64,000 nt of DNA, taken from contig OZ005690.1 of assembly GCA_963930775.1 (NCBI GenBank), forward strand, positions 8,292,225-8,356,224, in the 5' to 3' direction. The notes under the pieces are model-generated. The model was not told the DNA's origin and did not search any database. It worked only from the letters and a program-made list of their open reading frames with translations. The stretch is from Cliona cf. orientalis. Lineage: Eukaryota; Porifera; Demospongiae; Clionaida; Clionaidae. Both the position numbers and the translations under genes were made by a program. Shown here piece by piece: positions 52,801 to 62,556 of this stretch (within the stretch, counting starts at the first letter, position 1; the number at the start of each line of letters is the position of its first letter).

Positions 52801-55210
52801 ACAGTGCTCTTCACAGACAAATTAAACACCATCACACATAAGAACATTCACACACAAATAGCATCACTGTAATACCCCAACCAACTTGTTAACACTGAGA
52901 GAATATTCTAGAATACTATTGCATAATTTTGATTACTGACAGAATCCTCACTGTTACTATAATATTATAGTGCATATGCAGCAGGCTGCCAGCTACACAG
53001 CTAGTGACGTCATACGGTCACTATATGGAGCTGCTGTAGTAGCTATGGTTGTGGTCAGATGATGTCAATACAAATGCGTTGTGCATGCAGTTAAGCATGC
53101 CCCTTGGGCTCGCATGGGATGTGTCGTGCTCTAGCTATACCATGCCCCCCTCAGGCTGCATGGGATTTATTTCCTTCATCCTCGGGCTCAGGCCGCAATA
53201 AATCTCCTATACAGCCCTTAATTGTGGGCATGGTGTAACTATCCATTACCGGTACGTAATAACTACTGTAGCCATGCTCAAGACAAATGATCAATTGAAG
53301 TCAAAGAGAAATTGTAAGCATAATTCTATACAGTTTAAGTATAGGCATAGGAACTAGGGTCGGAGGGGGTGTGCTGCTGGGGGAGGGGGGGCCATGGGCA
53401 TCCTCCAGTTTAGCTATATATTATTTTGTATGTTATAATACATAATTAATTTCAAAGTGTTTACCGGGCCTGAGTATCAGTAAATGAGGCTCGAGTCTAT
53501 TCCATTTAACTTACATTTCATTTTTTCATCGAGAAACTCATGATTACAGCTTCAATTGTGAAAAATGGGCGTGGTCTGACACATATAGTAGGCGTGGTCA
53601 TAAATTTGTACATACAAGTATATTTTCAGCACCCACCCCCACCACCTTCAATATCTTCCTATGCCTATGATCTCTGTTTTATACAAACATATTGTCATAA
53701 TCATTATTTTTTCGCACAATAATTGAAGTGTTTCCCAAGAAGGCTGATTCAGTAATTAATGACAAGTATGGACTAAGCCCACGAAAAGAAACAGGTATAT
53801 GGTATATATCATAATATATATTATACTACAATCTGTGTTATTATCAATGATGTTTTAGCTTACAAAAGAAATTTTGCATCCAAACTTGCATCACAGTATG
53901 GATTGAGTCCAAGTAATGTATATATATCTCGTGACATGCAGTCATGTTAGCAATAATTGTCACTGTATATGATTATGTGAATGCATGCAGGGAAGCTCAT
54001 GATTATACCTGAAAATTGCAGACAGGTGAAAAAGACCTCTTTCAAAGGTTCATACATGTTTATTATCATTGTAGCTAGCATAGTAACTTCATGAAACCTT
54101 AATAAGTGATACAATCGTGTAAATAGCTTATTCCAAACATCTGCACAAGTATGGCCTCAGCCCACGGAAAATGGGATGCACAATTGGTACAATCTAATAG
54201 GAATTCTACATGTAGATAAACTTATAATAGTTATTAATAACAGCTGGTACCAAGAAAAGATCAGGAGGAGTGCCATATGCATTAGGACTCAGCCCAAGGA
54301 AGACAATAAGAGGAGGTGATATGAATATTTCCTTGTGATTTTTGCATTTTTATTCCACAGTAGTAATTTTTATATGTAGCTCCATTTACAAGGAAGAAGT
54401 TGATGAATCAATTATTGCTCAAGCGACAGAGTTAGTCTCATCCCCAGGCTCGAAAATAAGACCTGGTAGCTACATACTGTCTGTGTATGCGCCAACTCAT
54501 CTATATTTTTCGTGTGTGCCAGGCCCTGTATTCTTTGGTCCTGGGGATGAGGCTAGCGACAGAGTCATGTAGACTAGTATGCTCGTTTATTCGAACTTAC
54601 CTTAAATTGTTCACAGGTAACACACAGTACTTAACGTTCATTAAGAAGACAAGTGTGAATGTACCTACTCAAGGTATGGCAAATCATTATGCAGTAACTA
54701 TAATAATAATAACATAATATTATTATGCTCACCATAATAATACCGTATAGCCAGAAATATTGGCGGGAATTAAATTTGGCGGTTGACCCCGAAATCGCTA
54801 TTGCAAGAATATTGGCAGATTGAAATTTGGCGGTTCGGTACGGGATCGCCATAGGTAGCTATATATGCGAGTAGGAAAGTTTGGTGAATTTTAATTTGGC
54901 AGCTGTAATATAGACCACCAAACCGCCAAATTTGATTCCCCGCCAAATTTTGCGGCTATACGATACCTTAATCTTCATCATTATGATTAATTTTTTTTAT
55001 ACAGACATTGATGAAAACAAGTGCTATGGATGTAAACAGATCTACAATGATAAAGAAGCAAAGAGTTGGTTAGGATGTGATGTGTGTCCCCGCTGGTGGC
55101 ATTTGAAGTGCGCTAAGTTGAAACGCACACCAAATTTGAGGTTAAATTGGCAATGGCCAGCATGCAGATCACATGTGACTGCAACAATGTGCCCACTAAT
55201 ATCTAATTAA
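46878..55210 (+). CDS. P-loop-like ATPase core with YGLSPRK microexons and PHD finger
   Basis: Twenty exons give an unbroken frame of about 945 codons: 46878-47095, 47957-48106, 49594-49895, 49957-50326, 50472-50724, 50862-51038, 51095-51398, 51452-51517, 51602-51700, 51766-51825, 51886-51963, 52041-52178, 53729-53794, 53859-53912, 53991-54047, 54127-54186, 54244-54315, 54380-54430, 54617-54673 and 55005-55210. Exons 4-7 contain AVSRGKSNCAKVAIAALG (a GKS P-loop without its first Gly) and LPFLYDDPSSVDVLKEI (a possible Walker B-like DD), resembling DUF927-type ATPases. Exons 9-10 are Lys/Arg-rich. Exons 13-19 carry four YGLSPRK-type motifs. The last exon is a PHD finger (CYGC, CDVC, HLKC) whose seventh Cys is Trp (WQWPAC). 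An upstream in-frame ATG at 46758 is the alternative start. A nuclear, DNA- or chromatin-linked role is inferred. Confidence 0.65.
47259..47818. mobile_element. Pogo/Tigger-type MITE in the first intron
   Basis: 560 bp, with TA on both sides. The ends are CAGTCGAGCCTCCGAACAAA and the mirrored TCGGAGGCTCGACTG. Internal TTCTCGGAGGTTGTCC units repeat. Same terminal type as 21790 and 39371 but a distinct subfamily. Confidence 0.7.
48649..48865. mobile_element. Element with TACCGTAGG ends in the second intron
   Basis: TACCGTAGGACGGGTTTTAA and the mirrored TTAAAACCCGACCTACGGTA, with inner ATTGCG/CGCAATT motifs repeated. The terminal TA may be the target site. Confidence 0.65.
48866..49593. other. 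Remainder of the second intron
   Basis: AT-rich with CA-rich stretches (49335-49380, 49490-49540). No exon recognised. Confidence 0.4.
52179..53728. other. Long intron with G-run and hairpin
   Basis: This 1.55 kb interval separates exons 12 and 13 of the ATPase-PHD gene. It contains a run of about 18 G near 52627-52645 and a degenerate hairpin at 53138-53235 (CCATGCCCCCC/GGGCATGG with CAATAAATC). No exon with the phase-1 pattern was found, though one could be missed. Confidence 0.4.
53729..54430 (+). repeat. Array of symmetrical microexons with YGLSPRK motifs
   Basis: Six exons of 66, 54, 57, 60, 72 and 51 bases all start and end in phase 1. Motifs are KYGLSPRKET, QYGLSP-RKL (split over an intron), KYGLSPRKMG and ALGLSPRKTI. 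SPRK matches both the CDK site S-P-x-K/R and the SPKK-type minor-groove binding motif. The array looks like repeated exon duplication within the ATPase-PHD gene. Confidence 0.65.
54433..54555. mobile_element. TAGTCTCAT palindromic element abutting a splice donor
   Basis: TAGTCTCATCCCCAGG and CCTGGGGATGAGGCTA form the ends. GCGACAGAGT is duplicated on both sides (54423-54432 and 54556-54565). The left copy spans the end of exon 18, so the donor now reads GTTAGT. Confidence 0.7.
54741..54966. mobile_element. Element with TACCGTATAGCC ends before the PHD exon
   Basis: TACCGTATAGCC...TTGGCGGG and CCCGCCAAATTTTGCGGCTATACGATA are roughly inverted, with inner TTTGGCGGT/ACCGCCAAA repeats. Confidence 0.55.
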
Positions 55211-55839
55211 AGTAGCAATGTTTCCCCTCTCAATCATTTACAATGTATCAGATTCAATAGCTAGCTGCTGCCAACCACAAACAATCATCATAATCATTTT
55301 ATTGTTATCCACTGAAAATTATCCTTTATTCTTATCATGGGCAATATTTAAACACCATTTTCAATTATATCATAATAATATTATTATTACAATGTATGCC
55401 ACAGTGATTTTTTATCATGAAATTCGATGCCATGAAGTGAACTTTGTGATGGTCACTAACTTGGAATGGGAATAATAATATTATTATATCCCGTTACTAT
55501 GTTGTTGCTAAGTAAAATATATGCCATATTGCACTAACCGCAAACTCATATTGCACTAACCGCAAACTCATATTGCACTGTCAAACGCGCTTCAGGCAAA
55601 AGTATTGCCGAGGATCAAAGAACTAGCCGCTTCTTCAGCGCTTCTGTGGGGCTCTGTAAAGCTATATCAATGGAGCGTGTAGCGGGAAGAATGGCAGGAG
55701 AAAGCACAAAGCGGTTCGAAGCGATGGGCGGAGTCGTATCATATCGTCGATCGCAAGTCTACACAGACTGAGAGAGCTAGAGACATACCAAGGTAAGCTT
55801 ATCACGTAGAAGCTTTGACATGGCAATAGGTATTCGCTT
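55211..55839. other. Downstream flank and dispersed repeat
   Basis: 55485-55575 and 55670-55800 match 36720-36790 and 37735-37875. Three AACCGCAAACTCATATTGCACT-like units lie at 55540-55585. No exon recognised. Confidence 0.45.
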
Positions 55840-56123
55840 CTGTGCTAGGCAACAGCTTGAGGGGCAAGTGGATTTAGCGGAAACGGACGAAAACGGAAAC
55901 GAAAACGAACGCGGAAACGAAAACGAAAAAGGAAATGGTCGTCAAGAAGGTTCCAAATGTGGTATAGGTCGACGATCTTGTAAGCCTACTTTATTATGCA
56001 AGATAGTGTGGTGCATTCAGAGACTTGTCACAGGCTCAAGGCAGGCTGCTCATGCTAGCTACATAAATTATATCGTGGGCCAACATATGCTGAAAGTTTG
56101 CCTGTCTGGAGTCTGGCAGGACC

Positions 56124-56169
56124 TAGCCTCGTTCCCAGGCCTTTCAAGAAGGGCCTGGGTACGAGGCTA
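56124..56169. mobile_element. 46 bp palindromic element, TAGCCTCG family
   Basis: TAGCCTCGTTCCCAGGCC and GGCCTGGGTACGAGGCTA, flanked by GGCAGGACC on both sides. The inverted arm near 57000 shows the uninterrupted target, which confirms the insertion. Confidence 0.8.
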
Positions 56170-56448
56170 GGCAGGACCTTTCTGGTCTTTGCATTTGGTA
56201 GCTATCTGACAGTGAATTGAATGTCTATATAATTTGTCAGATGTTTAATAATCATATTAATTGATAAGCCAGGGGTGGGTAAGTACTATAGTAACATGCT
56301 GGTAGTAAGTTGTATCTTGAAACTGAAAATTTAATGCAAATTATTGTAATTAGGGTTGTTACTGGTAGTTCATAAATATGGAAAGTCAGCATTTACACAC
56401 ATAAAATTATGTAGTTAATAATATATAGCTATTGTTGTTGGTTCCTTA

Positions 56449-56552
56449 GGTGCCCTTGATGTCTCTGGTGTCATTGGTGCCCTCGGTGTCTCTGGTGCCA
56501 TTCGGTGCCCCTGGTGCTCCTGGTGTCGTTGGTGCCTCTGGTGTCATTGGCC
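56449..56552 (+). repeat. 9 bp Gly-X-Y coding-like repeat
   Basis: GGTGCCCTCGGTGTCTCTGG-type units translate as GALGVSGAI, then after a one-base shift GAPGAPGVVGASGVIG, a collagen-like pattern. It is short, carries a frameshift, and follows a CCTTAG that could be an acceptor. A minisatellite or remnant of a collagen exon are both possible. Confidence 0.4.
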
Positions 56553-57262
56553 ACTACCTAGCTTTAAGCTGAGCCTATATAGGGCCTGGGGATGAGGCTC
56601 AGGCTGGCATTGATGACCTACAGTCATCAGGGCCAGGGCCAGAGTTTGTAGATACCTTCAACTAAATACATGTAGCATAGATCAGTAGAGAACTACCAGA
56701 TAGGTCAAATATAATATTATATCTTATGTATCGGGTCAAGGTTCTGTAATATTATATAGCTGATCATGAATGATGACAGTACTACATGTGCTGTTTAGCA
56801 AATAGGGGTGATAATGGAATGCGAGACTAGGGTGAAAAGTGTACTGATTGGCAAACGTGCATGTGAGACTCCAAGTGCTCCACATCACACGGCCCCGTTT
56901 TAGGATAGCTGCATAGCCAAGTCATACTTTTTCAGCCCAATATTGGAAAGCATTTACATAAGCTAGCTACCTGTGGCTAAATGCAAAGATCAGAAAGGTC
57001 CTGCCAGACTCCAGACAGGCAAATTTTCAGCGTATGTTAGCCCACGATATTATATAGCTCGAATGAGCAGCCTGTGACAAGTCTCTGGACTAATAAAGCT
57101 GACAAGGTCGTCGACCTATACCACATTTGTAACCCGGTTACAATGGCCGTCAAGAAGGCTTCTTGACGGCCATTTCCTTTTTCGTTTTCGTTTCCGTGTT
57201 CGTTTTCGCGTTCGTTTTCGTTTCCGTTTTCGTCCGTTTCCGCTAAATCCACTTACCCCAGC

Positions 57263-57474
57263 TTGAGTAACGAATATCAGATTCTGAACTCGATGGTGCT
57301 TGTCACGCGATCGAGTTTAGTGTCGATTTCACCACACCCCTCAGTCACGAGGCGCTCTAAGGAACGACCGACGTTCGAGAGCTGACTCAGAGAGCGGCTT
57401 AGTAGTCTGATACGACCAAGATGAGTTATTCTTTCTTCTTCTTTTCAGTATCCATGGTAGCTAATGCCCACGGG
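57263..57474. other. Repeat interrupted by the foldback element
   Basis: TTCACCACACCCCTCAGTCACGAGG... to GCCCACGGG is related to 60950-61100, where GCCCACGGGATATAAACTAG is uninterrupted. No exon supported. Confidence 0.4.
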
Positions 57475-58381
57475 GGGTAAGTGCAAAACCTGGACTCTGG
57501 ACTCTGGACTGGACTCATGGACTGGACTGTGGACTGAGATTTGGACTCGATTTTGGACTGATGCGCAGGGCAATGACGACCATTTCCAAGAGACTATGGA
57601 AAGAAGGCACGGTACTACAACTGCAAGTTAGGCTAGTAGTCACAAGCAGTCTTGTACGTACGTTCCCAGGCCCTTCAGGGTACGAGGTTAAATCACAAGG
57701 AGCTAGCCTGGAGGCTACTTGTAAGCCGATGTAGAAGTTGCAAAATCGGTGAGCCCGGCTGGGATGGCATCTCCTCACAGGAATGGACTTCAATATCACC
57801 GAGACGCCTACGAAGGCTAAGGGGACAATGAGACTATTAAATAGCCCCATACCCTCACGCTCAAGTTATGTGGAGACTCAGGATAAGTCGGAGTAGATTT
57901 ATAAAAACACTATAATACCTGGATATAGAAAGTATCTACCTTATGCTCAAACTTAGTCTCGAATTCAGGCTCCTTGAAAATCAACCTGCGTTCAAGGCTT
58001 CTTTGGCCTAATCTCTCAGTTGTAGAGCTATGGTCATTATCAAGTCCCTCGTCCCCAGCTCCGTATGCTTGAAAGGGGGCTGGGAATGAGACTATCTTTC
58101 ACTGCATCCGAGTCTCAACTTGATGCCCAATGCCCTGAGGAGATGCACCCTTCACCAATTTTCCAAGGGAAATAATCAGCTCTGCCTCTACATGCTTTAT
58201 AAATACAAGCAGCTCCTTATAGCACATTCTATCGGCCTCCAACGCGTACGCAACAGAGTTTATTGTTGGAAATGGTCGTCATCGCCCAGCGCATCAGTCC
58301 AAAATCGAGTCCAAATCTCAGTCCACAGTCCAGTCCATGAGTCCAGTCCAGAGTCCAGAGTCCAGGTTTTGCACCAACCCG
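57475..58381. mobile_element. hAT-like foldback element, 907 bp
   Basis: An 8 bp duplication CCCACGGG (57467-57474 and 58382-58389) flanks ends related to GGGTTGGTGCAAAACC. About 125-base arms rich in GGACTCTGGACT units follow. Sequence outside the two duplications joins to match 61080-61105, a readable empty site. Eight-base duplications fit hAT. No transposase frame. Confidence 0.7.
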
Positions 58382-58396
58382 CCCACGGGATATAAA

Positions 58397-58520
58397 ATAG
58401 TTATATCACGTGCACTCGGGATGTATGGCATTTATTGCACTCAGCCCTCGGGCCGCTTCGCGCCCTCGTGCTTCGGTGCAATAAATGCCATACATCCCTC
58501 GCGCCCGTGATATAACTATT
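58397..58520. mobile_element. Palindromic element TAGTTATATCACG, copy 1
   Basis: The ends TAGTTATATCACG and CGTGATATAACTA are inverted, with nested ATGTATGGCATTTATTGCAC mirrored inside and a TCGGGCCGCTTCG loop. Similar copy at 62435-62556. Confidence 0.7.
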
Positions 58521-58959
58521 ACTTATTATACGTTAGCTAATGTGCATGTTCATTGCACAAATATTATTACTGTAGTGTCCCGGGCATGCAAGCGCCCATG
58601 TAGTTCATTTCTAGGGTAAGGTATCCTGGGTAAGTGCCTATACGGGCCAAAATTGCAAGTTACGTTTAAGCGCCCATGGGTGCTTACATGCATGGAACAC
58701 ATAATAATACTTAGATGATCTCCACCAAGCTCTAATTGTGGCACTGTTAGAGTGGGTGGAAATTATCTAAGGTACTTGGTATTGTGATTAAATTATTGTG
58801 GGCTAGGGTAGCTCTGTTTTGAACATGACTTGACTATGGATGGTCTATACTGTCTTAGTGACATTTGTTACCATAGCAACATAATAATAATGTATTATAC
58901 AAATACAGTATAGATGCGAAGGTCATTCAACTACAATCATCCGTGACGTACTTAGTCTA
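58521..58959. other. No gene recognised
   Basis: 58590-58690 has AGCGCCCATG inverted and direct motifs. 58690-58960 partly resembles 48530-48980 (shared ACCAAGCTCTAA and ACATTTGTTACCATAG-like text). Non-coding. Confidence 0.35.
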
Positions 58960-59760
58960 TTAATTATGACTGTATGCACCTATATACATGTGTGAAGGTT
59001 TGTGAAGATCATTTACAATATTATTATGATTATAATGTATGTGTGAAGGTTTGTGAATGCTATCTGACTATGTGCACCATAATAATATGTAACTATGAAC
59101 AATTAATGTTTGTGTGAAGATTCGTGAAGGCCATATACATGTGACTATATATATGTGTGTATTTGTATTAAAATTATTATCTAGCTACATTGTATGATAG
59201 TGTGAGGGTTTGTGAATGCCATTCAGCTGTGTGTACCATAAGTATGTTTGTGCGAAGATTCGTGAAGGCCATAATAATATTTATTATGATCGATTGTGAC
59301 TGTGTGCATATGCATGTATATCATGCAGAGCCAATCGCAAGTGTGCACGTATGTGTGAGTGTTTGTGAATGCCATGTGACTGTGTACACCATACATATTA
59401 TTATAGCTAACGTACATGACATGTAGTTATGTGTGAAGGGCCATGTGACTGTGTGTGTATAATTATATGACTGTCACATTGTGTATCAGAGCCGAGTGTA
59501 TATATGTCATTATGTGTGAAGGGCCATGTGACTGTGTGTGTATATATACATGTATGTGACATATTGTATATCAGAGCTGAGTGTATATGTGTGAGGGTTT
59601 GTGAATGCCATTTGACTGTGTGCACCATATGTAACATAATGTATATAATTATGTGCGAAGATTTGTGAATTATTAGCTACATTCATTAAACTTGTATCAC
59701 ATGTATGACATTGTACGTGTATATTGTGTGAAAATTTGTGATTGTGTGTATCATATAGGC
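58960..59760 (+). repeat. Degenerate tandem repeat, GTGTGAAGGTTTGTGAATGCC type
   Basis: About ten units of roughly 60-110 bases with GTGTGAAGGTTTGTGAATGC, CATNTGACTGTGTGCACC and variable AT-rich spacers. Frames on both strands (Thr/His-rich) are artefacts. Confidence 0.65.
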
Positions 59761-60329
59761 AATATTAATGGCAAATTGAATAATAATATTATAAACTATA
59801 TAAAAATTATGTGTGTGATTGCAATTATTATGGTTTGCATGCATGTATGACATTGTATAATCATGTTAAATACGTAATAATCATAATCATTATGATAAAC
59901 ATGCAGTGATTATTATATAGGAATATTTTGAAGGATCGTGGTCACTTACAATAACTTTTGAATAATTATAGCCTTATTGTGTATAACGACACCAGTAAAA
60001 TTAATGATAGATTAAGAGTCATCATTTTGACTATATACGAGTACAGAGCTACATGCATGTATAATATCTAGAAATTAGTAATAATAGGTGTACTATAAGT
60101 TTATTTGAATATTGATGCAGGGGTGACTCCATAAGGTATTGAAATAACATAAATTTTCAACAGTCTATGCTTGTGCATGCACATAATAAAACATGATAAC
60201 TATTATTATTATGTCAGTATGCAATAATTTCTTCACGTGATGCTTCACAAAATAAGAGGTATTAAACACTTGGACTCAAATGTTACATTATATCATGCAG
60301 CTATATACTAGGCAAGTGGTCAAGTTTTC
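59761..60329. other. AT-rich spacer, no gene
   Basis: No coding sequence or structured repeat recognised. Confidence 0.4.
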
Positions 60330-60720
60330 ATATAATGTATAAATGTAATCTAAAGATGTATAGTTATGCAAATTATGCACTTTATACACTAGCCTCGTAC
60401 CCAGGCCCGGAAGGAGGAGAAAAGAGGGCCTGGTACCTATTGCACGCGCATGCGCCAACTACCCCAAGAAAACCTTTCTCCTCCCCTCGATCAAACGGCC
60501 TGGGTACGAGGCTATTTATACACCTCCAAGAGAGTGAGATATGACTTTATGCAAATTAGACGTTATACAAATATACTGTATAATTATAGCTACTTAATGT
60601 ATAAATGTAATCTAAAGGCGTATAGTTATGCAAATTATGCACTTTATACACCAAGGGAATCACAATATAGACTACAGTTATTCAGTATAGTGTATAATAT
60701 ATATTATAGTAATAAGAGAA
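60330..60720. repeat. AT-rich repeat shared with 38500-38760
   Basis: Two units with TAAATGTAATCTAAAGATGT and ATGCAAATTATGCACTTTAT, interrupted by the palindromic element at 60390. Confidence 0.6.
60390..60514. mobile_element. 125 bp palindromic element, TAGCCTCG family
   Basis: TAGCCTCGTACCCAGGCC and GGCCTGGGTACGAGGCTA ends, flanked by TTTATACAC on both sides (60381-60389, 60515-60523). Confidence 0.8.
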
Positions 60721-61821
60721 GCACACTACTCAAATAGACAAATTATGCTGGTCATATACGAATTTAAGCTTTATTATACAGTATATTATACATATAATAT
60801 GTATAATTAAGTAATAAACCTTAATAGTATAATAATGTAAGAGTATAACTAGTATAAAGATCCATTACTGCACAGCTCTCGCTTCTGAGCTCGACGTTGC
60901 AGTTGGTAGTTCATCGTCAAGAGTCGGATGGATATAGCAAGCTGTGTGGGTTTGACCACACCCCTCGATCACGAGACGTTCAGAAGTTCGATCGACGTTC
61001 GAGAACTGGACTCAGAGAGCGGCTTTGTGTGTCCATTTTGAGTAAGATAGCCTTGCCTTTTCTTTCTTTTTTAGTGATGGTAGCTATGCCCACGGGATAT
61101 AAACTAGTAGCGTGTCCAAAGAATTTCGAAAAATTCTGAAAACTGGTACAAGGATGCTACAGGCATGAAGAGCAACCTTAGAGCAGCCGAACAATATGCA
61201 TATTGCTGGGGATTTACTCCGTTTTCTTGGTTCTACAACCTTTTGAAGTTACGGCTCACTACTGTCTCTCTTTTTGCTCCTTGCATAGTACTACACTACA
61301 GACATGGCACCATAAAACTATGGGCCACCAAGGGTCCCCAGATAATCTACTACATCTCAGCTCTGGTTAGGAGTTCAATCACGAAACAAATTGCACCAGA
61401 TAGCTCACAGAATGAGCTTTCAATTGACCTCTTAACCATGTAAATTGGTTGCACAGAAGCGCCGCTAGCTTCATTTTTGTTTGTATTAAGTTTATCATGA
61501 TGGAGAAAGTGGTTTGGATGGGTATGCCATATTGCCTTGCAATGGTTTTATTTACGATTGTGTTACAAATACTGTTGGATAGCACTTGCAAATAGCATGA
61601 TAGTGGGACTTCAATACTGCTTTAGGTTACTGCTGAACCTGGGGTCTCTATATATTAACTATCTTTAGAGCCCAGCAGAGTGAGTTTCTTTCCACAATAC
61701 CATTCTATCACTAAATCTGAATGAAATTACCTAAAAAGTATATTCCACAAAAAAGTAGCTAGGCCATCAATGACTTGCAATGATGCATATTATTGAAATC
61801 AGCACTAGAAAAAACCTATAT
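60721..61821. other. No gene recognised
   Basis: 60950-61105 is the repeat also found around 57300-57474. 61165-61440 has an open frame of 92 codons without a recognised domain. Otherwise AT-rich. Confidence 0.35.
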
Positions 61822-62145
61822 GTCACGGCAGGAGTAGATTAGATAGGAGTGTTGAACTGCATACAACAGCGTTCCGGTAGGATGACGTATTAGTATGGCT
61901 TGTAATGAAACCAAGCTGTACCTCCCAGTTTATACAGTGACACAGCCAGTCTCACACTGCTGTGGGTGAGGGCACAGCTGCATCTAGTGAGCCATGGCAA
62001 CCACAGGTCTGAGTTTACATAACACCTACTTAAGCTACACAGCATGAGGCACCGATTACGATTTTGCTTGCGTCATCCTACCGGAATGCTATACAGGCTT
62101 CTGTATGGGAGTTCAACACTCCTATCTAATCTACTCCTGGTCACG
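61822..62145. mobile_element. Foldback element with GTCACGG ends
   Basis: GTCACGGCAGGAGTAGATTA...GTTGAACT is mirrored at 62105-62145, and inside it CCGGTAGGATGACG is mirrored by CGTCATCCTACCGG. Arms of about 75 bases, no coding sequence. Confidence 0.6.
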
Positions 62146-62434
62146 GTAAGGACCACTAAAAGTTTTGGAGGTCATGAATACTCACAAACCCAGGCAGAAA
62201 CTACAGAGATAAGTGCCAGAAAAATTATGTATTGATGTTCCTTACTATCAAATCCAGAAAGTACAGCAAAAGAGCTGCCGATTGACGTGCGAAGCATGGA
62301 AAACGGTCGAGAATTGGCTTGTGGGCGTGAAAATTTGTAATGTCACTTTATGGTGCCGCGTTTAGATAGACTATAACGCGTAAAAACAAGCGACGCATTT
62401 TTGCGAGTTATAATTATCCTTTGGACTCGCTAAA
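62146..62434. other. No gene recognised
   Basis: Short AT-rich interval with nothing supportable. Confidence 0.35.
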
Positions 62435-62556
62435 ACTAGTTATATCGCACACTCGGGATGCATGGCATTTATTGCCCTCAACCCTCGGGCGCTTTGCGCC
62501 CTCGTGCTTCGGTGCAATAAATGCCATACATCCCTTGCGCCCGTGATATAACTATT
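62435..62556. mobile_element. Palindromic element TAGTTATATC, copy 2
   Basis: Same design as 58397-58520, with inverted ATGGCATTTATTGC and GCAATAAATGCCAT around a GGCGCTTTGCGCC loop. It cuts into the 3' side of the ZSWIM-type fragment. Confidence 0.7.

Larger units (their letters stand above)
55840..57262. repeat. Long inverted repeat (foldback unit)
   Basis: Left arm about 55845-56215 and right arm about 56975-57262 are inverted copies. They share a purine tract GAAACGGACGAAAACGG..., GTCGTCAAGAAGG, CGTGGGCCAACATATGCTGA and GACTCCAGACAGG. The left arm holds an inserted 46 bp palindrome. The loop contains a collagen-like repeat and an AT-rich stretch. Open frames in the arms (Glu/Asn-rich) come from the purine tract. 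Confidence 0.65.

Noticed and set aside
55820..56170. Glu/Asn-rich protein (NENERGNENEKGN)
   Set aside because: Encoded by a GAAAACG purine tract inside an inverted repeat and present in both arms. No start context or domain.
58960..59760. His/Thr-rich peptides on both strands
   Set aside because: By-products of the GTGTGAAGGTTTGTGAATGCC tandem repeat.
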